Assembly: GCF_016801865.2 (NCBI RefSeq)
Contig: NC_068938.1
Location: 22,750,873 to 22,814,872 of the forward strand
Direction of reading: 5' to 3'
DNA: 64,000 bases
Source: Culex pipiens pallens
Lineage: Eukaryota; Arthropoda; Insecta; Diptera; Culicidae
The notes under the pieces were generated by a model. That model was given only the letters and a program-made list of their open reading frames with translations. It was not told where the DNA came from and did no database searches. Below, in pieces: positions 46,212 to 56,520 of this stretch. Numbering within the stretch: position 1 is the stretch's first letter; every line of letters starts with the position of its first letter. The position numbers and the translations under genes are program-made.

Positions 46212-46328
46212 AGTCTGCCGGCGTTCATCACGTTAAACAGCAAACGTTTCAACGACTGCCTCGGACTCCGCAAGTCGACGGCCATCATAATCGTCCTGCT
46301 CATCGGAATATCAAACGCCAGTGATATG
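46212..46328 (+). CDS. Ac3: Ac3 exon 8: ninth membrane helix
   Basis: 39 residues in phase 0: SLPAFITLNSKRFNDCLGL then KSTAIIIVLLIGISNASDM. Acceptor CCCACTTTCAG, donor ATG|GTAAGT. The hydrophobic stretch is TM9, and NAS near its end is a potential glycosylation site. Confidence 0.93.
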
Positions 46329-46652
46329 GTAAGTGTGCGATACGTGCATGCCGCCCAGATGGGGATAAATGAAGTCCTTGTCCTTCGGGTCTGAGAATTG
46401 TGTAGTGTTTTAATGCTCGATTTAGCACGCTCTGGCACACGTGTGCCAGATTATCGTTTTGAATTCCGTTTTATCCTGTGGGCCGGTTTACGGTGTTGCA
46501 TGATGGTCAAATCTGGTAGCACTTTGCTGAATTACTGCTCGTAACTCATTCAGAGCAACAATTTTCCCCATCAGCAGTCAATTTCACACAACAACCTACT
46601 GTAGTAACTATATATCCAACCTAATCAACGTCCTTTGCCTCCCCCCGCACAG

Positions 46653-46848
46653 CTGGCCTCCTCCGGCAGGACTGCGCTGCACCTGAACGTGACCAACGCG
46701 TCCCTGCTGTCCACCGAGATGCATCCGGCGACCATCTGTCTGTTCCCGTCGTACTTTAGCAACTTTGCCGTGCTCATCCTGATTGCCGTGTCCATCATCA
46801 CGCAGCTGTCCCATCTGAGCAAAATCGCATTAATGGTCATTATCACCG
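46653..46848 (+). CDS. Ac3: Ac3 exon 9: glycosylated loop, helices 10-11
   Basis: Starts LASSGRTALHLNVTNASLLS, with N-glycosylation sites NVT and NAS in the expected extracellular loop, followed by hydrophobic FAVLILIAVSIITQLSHLSK and IALMVIIT. It ends with one base (G) of the next codon before GTAGGT. Confidence 0.94.
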
Positions 46849-47582
46849 GTAGGTACTACAGAGCATCAGGACTTTTGTACTAAGTTGGTCCAAAATCGAT
46901 TTTTGAGTGCTTTTTCGATGCTGCATAAATTTGTGTATGCCCCGTGGTAAAACTAATCACTGTCAATTACTCTCCGACTAGCTGCAGCTAAATTGGCCAT
47001 TTTGATTAGCGTCGAGTGTGGGAATGATTTACGCGACATGAGCGCGGATAGACGGAAATTATTTCACCTACGCGAAAGAGCTTACCTCCACCAGTTGCAG
47101 TCTGGAAAATGACGATAAAGAGTTGTGACAGCTTCGGGGCTGTTCGTGACAGTTTTGTTCTGAGCGTTTATTGAAAAGTTTTGTTCACCAGTTTTTGTCG
47201 TGTGTTGAATGTTGAAGAGAATTGTATTACTTCGCATCTGCTTCAAATAGATTATGAGACTAGGTTTTAATGGAGGTGTGTTAAATTTTACATTCATTAA
47301 AAAAAACTCTATAATATTATTTTACCTATATTTTGAATAATTTTGTACCCGGATTTTCGTACAAGTCGTACGAAAACAGAAAAAACATGTTTGTTCTATT
47401 TCAAAGGTCATTGAAAAAATATTTAAAATTGTTATTTTTTTAAAATTAAATATGTCTTTATTGAACTATCTTACAATAGTACCTGGGTACAGAATAGTGG
47501 TTCGCAAAACGGCCTCAATTTTGAACTGTCAAACTGGAACCAATTTACTGTTCGCCAAAAGTAGAGAGTATTGTTATCGATC

Positions 47583-47606
47583 ATTATTATTATTATTATT
47601 ATTTTT
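47583..47606. repeat. (ATT)n microsatellite
   Basis: About seven ATT units in AT-rich intron DNA. Confidence 0.85.
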
Positions 47607-48907
47607 GCAAGAATGACGAATTTGTGGCTTTTGAGGAACTGGAGTTGAAGTCAAGAAATCTTAAAAAGTGGAAGGCGAAATCTTCACTTTTTATAATTAT
47701 GAATGGAAGTTGTTTATGGAGTTGATGCGGTTGTATCCATCCAGAAGCTGTCTTAATTGTTTGATTCCGTTTGAAAACCTACTGGTTTAGTAAAAATCTT
47801 CTCAGTTTGTTGGATCAGCTTCGCTAGAATTAGCGATGTTTTTTCGCTGGACCAGGAAGAGCTGCAGGATTCCAAAATCAGCCAGGGAATTTATCTGCGA
47901 CATCGCAGAATGACACTCTCGCCGCAGTTCGTCGTCACCCGTAAAAAAGAAAAACATCTTCTAACCGATCAAAAATTGAAAACACACGATTTTACAGAAA
48001 AAAAAGTCAAAAACTAGACAAAATAAAACACATACAATTGATTATAAAATAACTCTTTTACCAGTAAGAAAAAGCCATTCTGTGCTTGAACAGCCTCCTA
48101 CTTTGTAGATGTAAACAAAGTGGGATCATTCGAAAATCACGTTACGCATTCTCTCTATTCATTACCCAGAATAATACCATTTCTTTTACATGCTAAGTGG
48201 TATGGCTAAATGCTCTTCATCTTTGTTGTATTTTTCGTTTTATTATTAACTGATCACATTTATTTAATTTACTTCAAATTGTTTTACATTTTTGCATTGA
48301 ATCGAATACATTTGGGTAAATAAGAAAAAAAATCACTTTAACAACTTATCCTAACTTTAAACTACAAAAAAAGGAATTTTTTGAAATATTCAAAATCATT
48401 AGAACGAGTAAAACACGAACTATATTTTAAGATGAATGCTCCAAGCGTTCTTACTTGTTCCTGGCGGGTGTGGCAACCACGCAGTGTTGTTGTCATCTCG
48501 ATGAAAATGTTCAGAAGTTCTTGTGGTGAAAACAGGTCACTACTGCCTTCATCCGTTGATGTTGATTGGTTTTCCCTCGGTTGCTGACTGAAGCCTGGAG
48601 GTGTTGTATTCTCTGCAACTCTTTGCCACTGGACAATAACGTTCCCAAGTCACGATGATGCTGAAAATTGCCCGAACTGCCTTCAGCTCAGTCGGCGTTG
48701 TCGATCCTTTCTCGAGATGGACCAGGTACAGTTGATCACGATACTTGATGTCCTTGTTGAGTCTCGTCATCTTGAAGACTTCGATCACGTTCAACTTCAG
48801 AGATTTGAGCTCTCCTTTCAGCACATTCACATCCATGCGTACAGGCCTCGGAGGACCTGTTTCATGGGGCGTTTACCTGGGTCGCCATGGCCGTAGTATT
48901 CAATCTA

Positions 48908-49297
48908 CACCCAGAACTGGGCATCGGCATACGAGAGGATAAAGAGCACGATTCGGTAGTAAAATGATACTGTGTGCGGACGGAGAGGATAAATCCCGAA
49001 ATTACCGAGAGTACTTTACTCATGGTTCATTTTCCAAAAAAGTTCATCTATCAAAAAAAAAAAGTACCGGTACCGAGACTCGAACCCAAGACCTTCGGCA
49101 TATTGAACCGTGCCTTTGCCGTATGGGCCACCATGGTTCGGTGACTAAGTGGCGGTCGTTTGTCCATATAAGCCACTCACAGGATGAACTGTTCTAATGA
49201 ACGAATGAACACGCGAGAGGACTATACTCTCGCAATATAGCACTTTCCTCACGTTTCTTTTCGTGAGGACTATCCCCTCGTTCTTTAACTTTGGGTG
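48908..49297. mobile_element. TIR element inserted in the LINE ORF1, carrying a tRNA-like core
   Basis: Short inverted ends CACCCA are flanked by TA (48906-48907 and 49298-49299). Removing the segment rejoins the LINE ORF1 homology, so it is a real insertion. Subterminal GAGAGGA and GAGGACTAT phrases repeat. The core (49063-49133, - strand) looks tRNA-derived. An alternative is a SINE with atypical borders. Confidence 0.6.
49063..49133 (-). repeat. tRNA-like sequence (SINE head)
   Basis: On the - strand GTGGCCCATACGGCAAAGG resembles a Pol III A box region, and GGGTTCGAGTCTC is a good B box, about 45 bp apart. The anticodon arm is not convincing, so it is not called a tRNA gene. Confidence 0.6.
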
Positions 49298-49820
49298 TAG
49301 GTGTTGTTCAGGAAATCCCGAACGTAGTTGTAATCCTTTCTGGTAGGTAGCAGAATTTTGAGTCCATCAGCACACAAGCGAATGGAAGCTCGTAAAGCAA
49401 CAGATTTGATAAACCCGGTCAGCCACTTTCGCACCGAATCCGATGACGATGTTTTCACAAAAATGGGTGGCAACTTTTCCCGTCGTCCAAATTCTTCCTT
49501 CTCGCTCACGTCCACAGGGCGGGTAGCGAACTGGTTTCCAGACGAATTTTGAGCGTCCTTGCTCAAACTGCCTGTCTTTGCAGGTAGCGCTTCGGCATTC
49601 TTTAGCTTCTTCAAATCTGCCGATCCTGCTGGTGAGGACCGCCTCTTTTTCTTGCCGTGAGGCATTTTAGCACTTTTTAGCACTTTTCAGGAGCTAATAT
49701 CGAGGAGTACCTCACTGATTGGTGGTCCACAAAGGAATGATTTAAAATTGTTAAGGTTCAGCTCTTGTAGAAGTTGAGGGAGATACTAACTCTAGAAATG
49801 CTTGACAAATTTTCAATATG

Positions 49821-51481
49821 AGAGAGGTATTGGTGACGCGTTTGCGAAATGTCGTGTTGGTCCGGCTGCTTATTTCAAATCGCGATTTTGGTGTGAAATC
49901 GAAGGATCTGTCCCGCTAAAATTGTGTAATTTGATCGGTCAAAACGGGTTTATCGCGGGAGTTATGGAGTTCGTTGATTTTCTTTGAAAATTTGAGTGTT
50001 TTAGAGCAATTTGTTTTGTTGACGGTTGTGCGCTTCAGTCCATTTTTTTCTTATTGCTAACGTCGCCGTGCGCGAGAGCGACTCGCTTGATTGTGTTTGT
50101 GTGGCCTGTTCTAGACGCCGATATTTCAAACTTGCATGCAAGCGTTATGTACGTTGCTGTTGGAGCAGAAGCAAAGTGTGATTGTGTTGGTCCGCCGATG
50201 ACTGCTGATTGCAGTTTTTAACGGTTGTCGCCCGTGGAGGTTCTTCTTTTGTAGAGGTGTGTGTGCTACTGAGTTTTATCTAGATAACTTTGGTTTGGAT
50301 CATTTTCCCTTTTTTTGGAAGTGTGTAGTGTAAACTCTGTGAATTACGCTCAAGGGAGTTTCATTCATCTCTTTTGTGTCGCTGTTTGTGTGCATGGGGT
50401 GATTGGTCAGTATAACTAAATAATAGCATCATTAGTGCAGTGCTTCTGGGGACGCGCAGTCCTGTTTTTTCGTGTTATTTTCGTCTCTTTTGTGTCGCTG
50501 TTTGTGTGCATGTGGTGATTGGTCATCTTCTTCTTCTTTTTTCATTTTTTAAGCTCGCGCTTTCGTTGGTCGATGTGTTTTTTTTTGTTCTCTTTATATA
50601 GTTTTCGATAGAAACGATCCGAAATCTCTTTTTTTGAGACAAGCAAGTCGTATTGCTGGATTAAGACGCTTGCGAGGTATAAATTTAAAATTCAAAAAGA
50701 CGTTTCCCGTAAAACGCGTGAAAAAACTCTCAGCATTATAGCCCGGAGAGCACGATAACGAGTATTTCTCCTACGCGATTGCCAAGCCCTTCTTGTAGCT
50801 TCGTAACTCATCAGTAATCGGTCGTTATTCTTATAACTATTTAAAACTTGAAATCGTCTATGATCCACTCGAACTAAACACTGTACGAGGAGTTTAATAT
50901 CTTACATGTTAAATACATTCTTTGTGGTTTTATCTTTCCACAGCCGGCTGTCTAAGATAATCCATCTAATCGTAAACAAATCACAAATAAACGGGAACAG
51001 TCTCAACAGCAGCATCCGATTGCTTGCCTTGGGAATAATACATCACCCCATTAAACAAAACTTATCGATTATTTGGGTCACATCATCATCTTCTATGATG
51101 AATCCTGACCATCACCCTTCCCTACTAACAAAATCCCAAGTAGAAGTAGTTTTCCGGCACACGCGGGGGTGTGGATATCGTATAGAACCCACCCTTGGTA
51201 GCAGCCTGTGCTAACTAACATTCCCGTCCCATTCCCTCGAGATCTACAAACTGACATGGCGGGCGCCGTTGGTGGCCAACGACTGTGACCTATATGCAAC
51301 AGTTCTAGTTTTGGTGATCTTGATGTTTTATCTTTTCATCGCATTCATGCATGCTGTTGATAAGAGAAACATCACCAGATCGTTGGGACGTATGATCGGT
51401 TGTGCTGATAGGCTATTACGGTCCTGTTCAGCAACGGAGAAGGACAACCATGGGTGGTCTCTCATGCTCATGCTCATGCTC
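49821..51481 (+). mobile_element. Non-autonomous retroposon, (CTCATG)n-tail family, copy C
   Basis: A perfect 25-bp direct repeat (49796-49820 and 51482-51506, containing GCTTGACAAATTTTCAATAT) flanks the element. It reads on the + strand: a 5' region unique among the copies (49821-50340), two monomers homologous to the 115-bp satellite (about 50340-50530), a middle part with TATCTTTCCACAGCCGGCTG shared with copy A, the 3' part with GAGATCTACAAACTGACATG, and a (CTCATG)n tail ending at 51481. No ORF longer than about 115 codons and no reverse transcriptase. It is the longest unit of unique sequence in the family. Confidence 0.88.
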
Positions 51482-52089
51482 AAATGCTTGACAAATTTTC
51501 AATATGTTTTCTTGCAAAATGATTTCTGCAAAGGAAATAAACGGAACGAAGCTAACAAACGGCACGAAACGAAACAAATTCAAAAAATATCTTTTTTTTC
51601 TTCTACCTTGAGAAAATAACCTAAATTCCTAAAAAATCGGATCTGATGAAACCAGAAGAAATCTCGTAAATGGATGAATTTAATAAGATTTTCGGAAAAT
51701 GAAGAGGTAAAAATGAAATTTCCCCATAGTAAATTCACACAGCTAAAAAAGTAGTAATCCAGCTGCGTGTAAAAGGCCTGGGTGTAAAATAAACTTTGCA
51801 TTATTTTATGCAATTCTGTGTAATATTACACCCTGAAATACGGGGATGGCGTCGCTATTTTTAGACCACATTTTCCACTTTTTCTCATCGAAACCGACTA
51901 CTTTATCGACTTCATTTTGCTGGGCGAGATAGGACGCCGTCTATTTTTAGACGATGACTCAGCACTTTTCCACTTTTGCACTTAAAAAAACCAGATGGCA
52001 GCACGATGTAACGCCACGTCCCTATATGTAGCCCATCAGTATGGGAAACCTACTTAACCGAAATGTCAAGCTCATATATGCGCTTTTCA

Positions 52090-52165
52090 TCGGTCTGATG
52101 GCCGAGTGGGCTAAGGCGCCAGTCCTTACTGTTGGTGCTGGGTTTGAATCCCGTCGGTTGCAACT
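52090..52165 (+). repeat. tRNA-like sequence, Leu/Ser-type, probable SINE head or pseudogene
   Basis: TGATGGCCGAGTGGGCTAAGGC is a near-perfect A box and D-arm of the Leu/Ser type, and GGGTTTGAATCCCG is a B box. The variable region and acceptor stem are degraded, and a T-run follows at about 52166. It could be a tRNA pseudogene, but a relative at 24193-24282 suggests a repeated family. Confidence 0.6.
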
Positions 52166-53732
52166 TTTTTTTTGTGTTTGCAAAAATTGTACATGCAGTG
52201 TGTAATATTAAGTGTTTATTTTGACGAAGGTGATGTGCATGCTTTTGCATGCGATTTTACCATCGGATTTTTTGCTGTGCACAGAAAAATCGAATATGAG
52301 CCCTAAAATATTCCAAAGAACTCTGGTGATGTGCAATCCAAGATGGTTTTAAAATACCTGAGTACCAGAGCTGAGTCAGCTACCCAAAATTAGTTGAATT
52401 TGACCTGTTGATTTCCTGTTACATTTCTGTACAAAAACTTCCAATATTCTAGCTTCGCCATATTGACCGTCATCATGGATTGCACATTCCCTGAACACTT
52501 TGGAATATTCTTGGGGTCACATTTGAATTCAGCGACCCTAAATTAGTAAAATTTTACAAGTGGGTTGCCATATTGGACGCCATCTTGAATATCTCGATTC
52601 CTTTGAGAATCGGGAAAATCAACAGGCAGATCCGGATTCATGATTTAATCAAGGTCAACCAAAAACTTGCATGTTTCATGATTTGCTTCTTGCATCACTA
52701 TTTTCGGGTGTTGTGCCTTGACTATTGAAGACAACAACGGTATTGACAAAAAAGCACTGCCAGTAATGTAAGATAAAGGAGCTATTACACTACCGCTAAC
52801 AAACAAACAAACTGGCACTTTTTTGTGCTTGACAGTTTGCCAAACTCGCAAACAAGGTAAAATGTATGCAGGTTGACGTTTGTACAAACAAATCCAGGCA
52901 AAAACAAAACAAAAAGCAGGCAAATTGGCAAACTGTCAAAAAGTCCAAGTCATAAAGAGCCCTTCAATTGAGTTTGGAAGAATTTGAATAAAACTAGCAT
53001 TCAAAATCGTAAATTAGAGTTGAACTTTGTATGAAGAACTGATTTAGAGGAGATTCTGAAAGTTGCTAAATTTCGTGACGGGACAACGCGAGCAATACCC
53101 TCTTTTGAAAAGTATCTACGTTGCACAAACAGCAATATTTTTTAAAGAATTCTTAGATATTTTTATTTTAAAAAGGAATCAAAACTAGCAATTTGTGCTA
53201 CTTTTTGCTTAAAATAATTAAAAAAGGATTGAAATTTTCATAAAAAAGGAGAAAAAAACAAGGTAAACAAAAGATGCACGAATCATTCTCCTAAACACAG
53301 AAAAATCCTAACAGAAAGTAAACAGAAAAGGATAGTCAATTTCGTAGCTTTAAGACAAGTTCTAATACAAATTATTTTTTCTATCAAAACAAGCTTAATT
53401 TTTGAACAAGCTTTTAAACAACAACAGAAATAAAATTCAACGAATTCGCTATTTACAATGAGCCTACGCAATTACCCAGAAACCATTATAAACTCGCTCG
53501 ATTCTCCAGAAAACCAACTCAATTAGTCAAATTTTTCGCCTGAACTCTGTCAAAATAATTCCATTTAACCTGGGTGGTGTGAACGTGTATTTCCGTCCCA
53601 CAATTGCCATACCCTCCTAATGACAACGACAACAAAACGCTAACAATAACACCTTCTCCTTCTTTTTCCATCCCCTTTTCTGCTGCGCCCTCCCACAACC
53701 TTTGGAACGTCGTCGTCACCGTCGCCGTCTAG

Positions 53733-53805
53733 CCATTCATTGCTACATCAACGTTTTCCACCTAGACGAAGCATTCCGGAACGAGGATTTCGGGATTTTG
53801 AATGT
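53733..53805 (+). CDS. Ac3: Ac3 exon 10: helix 11 to 12 loop
   Basis: The first two bases complete Ala, then IHCYINVFHLDEAFRNEDFG and ILN, ending with GT of a Val codon. The donor is taken as GT|GTAAAT at 53806, because the alternative at 53804 would break the frame into exon 11. Acceptor GCCGTCTAG. Confidence 0.9.
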
Positions 53806-54256
53806 GTAAATACCCAGCATAATTCCCAAGAAAACAACTCCGTCGTCCTCCGTCACATGTCCTAAAAAAATATTCGCACAATTTTGGCGTGTGGCACGTC
53901 ACTCCTGGGACCGATTCCGAAGTGGCCTCGGGGGAGTATGAGAAGGGTCTCGGGGGGGACAACGGAGGGGCCCAACCTCCGTAATTAAACGCGAGGGCGT
54001 TCTTGCGAAACGGGGCTGGGGCACCGTTTTGTCCTGAGGCCCCTCTACACCCTCCCCCAGAGTCAAGGGTTGATGATCCCATTTTACAACTCCCGACACG
54101 AAGCACACACACCTTTAGACATCCACCCACAACCCTCCTTGCTTTGACCCACGTCCCACGTGCCTGTGTTTGTTTGTTCAATGTTGCTTGCTTGCTTAGC
54201 TTTTGTTTTCCAATTAACACCTCTTTTCTTTTTGCTTTTTTATTTTGACCACGCAG

Positions 54257-54329
54257 ATTTCCACTGAGGTACACGCTGTCCGCGCTGCTGGTCGCCGTGA
54301 CGATTGCGCTGTCCCTGTTGGCACGACAC
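54257..54329 (+). CDS. Ac3: Ac3 exon 11: twelfth membrane helix
   Basis: The first base completes Val, then FPLRYTLSALLVAVTIALSL and LARH. The hydrophobic run is TM12, and C2a follows. Acceptor CACGCAG, donor CAC|GTAAGT. Confidence 0.93.
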
Positions 54330-54703
54330 GTAAGTGAATGATTTAGGTTGGCATTCAATTATAATGTTAGCAAATGTTTTTGTTTTCATAAGAATATTTC
54401 AAATACCAATATAAAACTTTACAAATATCCTTTGTTATAATTTTATAATTAAATAGATTGTTTGAATTGTTTAAAATATCACTCCATAAATATCCATTGA
54501 ATTCCAATGAATTTTCCTTTTTAAAAAACTTTAAAATTTGACTGCTCGAATCTATAAGTCTTTTTAAGTGATAATTTAAAAATCTAAATTTTCTCTTTTG
54601 GTGAATTTTATTTAGTTTGCCCCTTACTGAATTTGACTACTTTTTTACATAGGTATTTGTCACTGGCCGTATGGAAAAATTTTTTCTTGAAAGTTTTCTA
54701 GCA

Positions 54704-55834
54704 TACATGCCTCGGTTTAGTACCGGATATGGGGGATGCAAAACCGAGGCGTGCATAACTGAAGAACAGAGCATATGGGATTTTGATTATACCTGTGGGA
54801 CACATTGTTTATAATCGAATGAAAAATCATGCAAACATCAAAAAAATATAATGTTTTGGAATCGGAATGATGGCAGCTATCCATTGTTTCTAAAGTTACA
54901 TGAAAATTTTCACAAAAATACGTATTTTTCCTGTATTTTGAAAATACTCAACATTTTTACATTACTACATAATTTCGAAAAAATACTCAAAATTTCAGTT
55001 TTTTGCAATATGGGTATCAAATGATCGGGACTTTTTCATACATTTGGAGTGTAATAATAACATTTTTTTGAAATTATTAAAAATTATCACAAACCGCGTA
55101 TTTTCGAAAAATACTCAAAATTTCAGTTTTTTTACAATATGGGTATCAAATGATCGGCACTTTTTCATACATTTCTTATGTAATAACAACCTTTTTTGGA
55201 AAGTACTCAAAATTTTCACAAAACTACGTATTTTTGAAAAAAAAAACACTCAAAATTTCAGTTGGGTAACAAATGATAGGAATTTTTTAACATTTCGCAT
55301 GTTATAATTATTAGAAAATACGTAGTATTGTAAAAAAAATAGTGTTTTCAAAACAAAATGTTACAGCTTTTAAATTTGAGTATTTTCAAAAATGTGTGTT
55401 ATAACTTTCGAAATGTATGAAAAAATCCCGATCGTTTGATACCCACATTATAAAAAAACTAAAATTTTAGGTATTTTGTTTTCAAAAATACTTAGTTTTA
55501 TGATTTTTTTTAGTATTTTCAAAAAAAAACATCATAACATTCGAAATGTATGAAAATTCCCGATCATTTGATACCCATATTGCAACAACAATAAATTTTA
55601 GATTTTTTTGAGAAACATTGCATTTTAAAAAACAGGAAAAATACGTATTTTTGTGAAAATTTTCATGTAATTCTGGAGCAACATTTAAAAGGGGCGTACG
55701 TACGATTATAGCCAATGTCTCCCATAAAGCCAAAATCCCATAAGCTCTGTGCTTCAGTTAAGCACCGAGGCAGCTGAACGAACCAAAACCGGGGTAGTGC
55801 AAAACCGAGGCGTGCAAAACCGGGACATGACTGT
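54704..55834. mobile_element. Fold-back/TIR element with CCGAGGC termini and internal repeats
   Basis: Inverted outer parts: GCAAAACCGAGGCGTGCATA with GAAGAACAGAGCATATGGGA on the left; their inverse (TCCCATAAGCTCTG...CACCGAGGC) at 55729-55770 on the right. Inside, a phrase AATATGGGTATCAAATGATC occurs in direct copies near 55005 and 55136 and as its inverse near 55430 and 55560. No ORF. Confidence 0.75.
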
Positions 55835-56520
55835 ACCACAATAAGAATTTGCAGATTATGTGCTGAAAAATATTTGCAACAGCCTAATCTGTTTTTCAAA
55901 AATAATTTAATTCAACTTAATCGAATAGACATCGAATATTGTTAAGCTAAAGTTAATATTTCATTTACATCTACTTTTCAATATATCTGTGATCTGAGCA
56001 GCTCATAAATTTAAAACTATGCTTGAAGTCATGATTTTTTAATGGACTAAAAGCATTTTTTTTATAAATGACCTTAGTTATCTCAGTAAAAAAAGTAGTA
56101 ACCTGAAAAAATATTTCAGCTGGTGATTATTATGTTCTACATAATTAAATATTGTTCAGTTTTTTGTCTAGTGATTCTGACTGAAAAGAAGGAAATAAAA
56201 AAAATAAAATCCATGCATAAGTTAAGTTTTGCAAAATGCTTCAATTTGACAATGAATATTTTTTTTAAGAATTCAAAAACCAAATCGTGGAGTCGGAAAA
56301 AGAGATACCCGACAGCCCTGAAAAAAGCAGTTATCATCTGAAATAGGCAAAATGAGCAAAAAATACAAATTAGCTATAAAGTTTAAGGTTATATATTTTT
56401 TTTTATTCTTGTCACCTATGATTGGTGATGCTTAAGATAGGTTCCTCAAGATTTTTACAGTTTGGTTGTCTATATTTGTCGTGCTTAATTTTTAAGTGAT
56501 TTTGTAAAAGGCTTTTATGT

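Larger units (their letters stand above)
48430..49670 (-). pseudogene. Degenerate, interrupted LINE ORF1 lacking its zinc knuckles
   Basis: The N-terminal segment (49285-49670, from MPHGKKKRRSSPAGS) contains REKLPPIFVK and IRLCADGLKILLPTRKDYNY, aligning with the intact ORF1. The frame is then interrupted by the insertion 48908-49297. It resumes with EYYGHGD and VLRGLYAWM, then KLNVIEVFKMTRLNKDIKYR and TTPTELKAVRAIFSIIVTWE. The knuckle region is deleted and the conserved tail follows directly (DLFSPQELLNIF, TLRGCHTRQEQV, FILKYSS). An in-frame stop lies near the insertion point. Confidence 0.8.
48240..49719 (-). mobile_element. ORF1-only jockey-type LINE derivative, copy 2
   Basis: On the - strand it starts at a possible initiator TCAGTG (49719), has a short leader, a degenerate ORF1 (about 48430-49670) and then directly an AT-rich 3' region with AATAAA near 48260. 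No ORF2 sequence is present. It belongs closer to the intact element at 3862-8166 than copy 1 does. A 390-bp TIR element interrupts it. Confidence 0.7.
46849..53732 (+). other. Ac3: Ac3 intron 9 (6.9 kb), transposon-rich
   Basis: Holds an ORF1-only LINE (about 48240-49719) split by a TIR element (48908-49297), retroposon copy C (49821-51481), a tRNA-like SINE head (52090-52165) and an ATT microsatellite (47583-47606). 52640-53460 has weak inverted phrases but no defined element. Confidence 0.85.

Noticed and set aside
52090..52165. Functional tRNA-Leu or tRNA-Ser gene
   Set aside because: A and B boxes are good, but the acceptor stem and variable arm do not pair convincingly, and relatives occur as repeats.
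53804..53809. Donor GTGTAA at 53804 for Ac3 exon 10
   Set aside because: It would leave exon 11 in a frame with a stop; the donor at 53806 (GTAAAT) keeps FPLRYTLSALL in frame.
53762..54358. 198-codon - strand ORF
   Set aside because: It lies antisense across Ac3 exons 10 and 11 and the intron between, and shows no domain.
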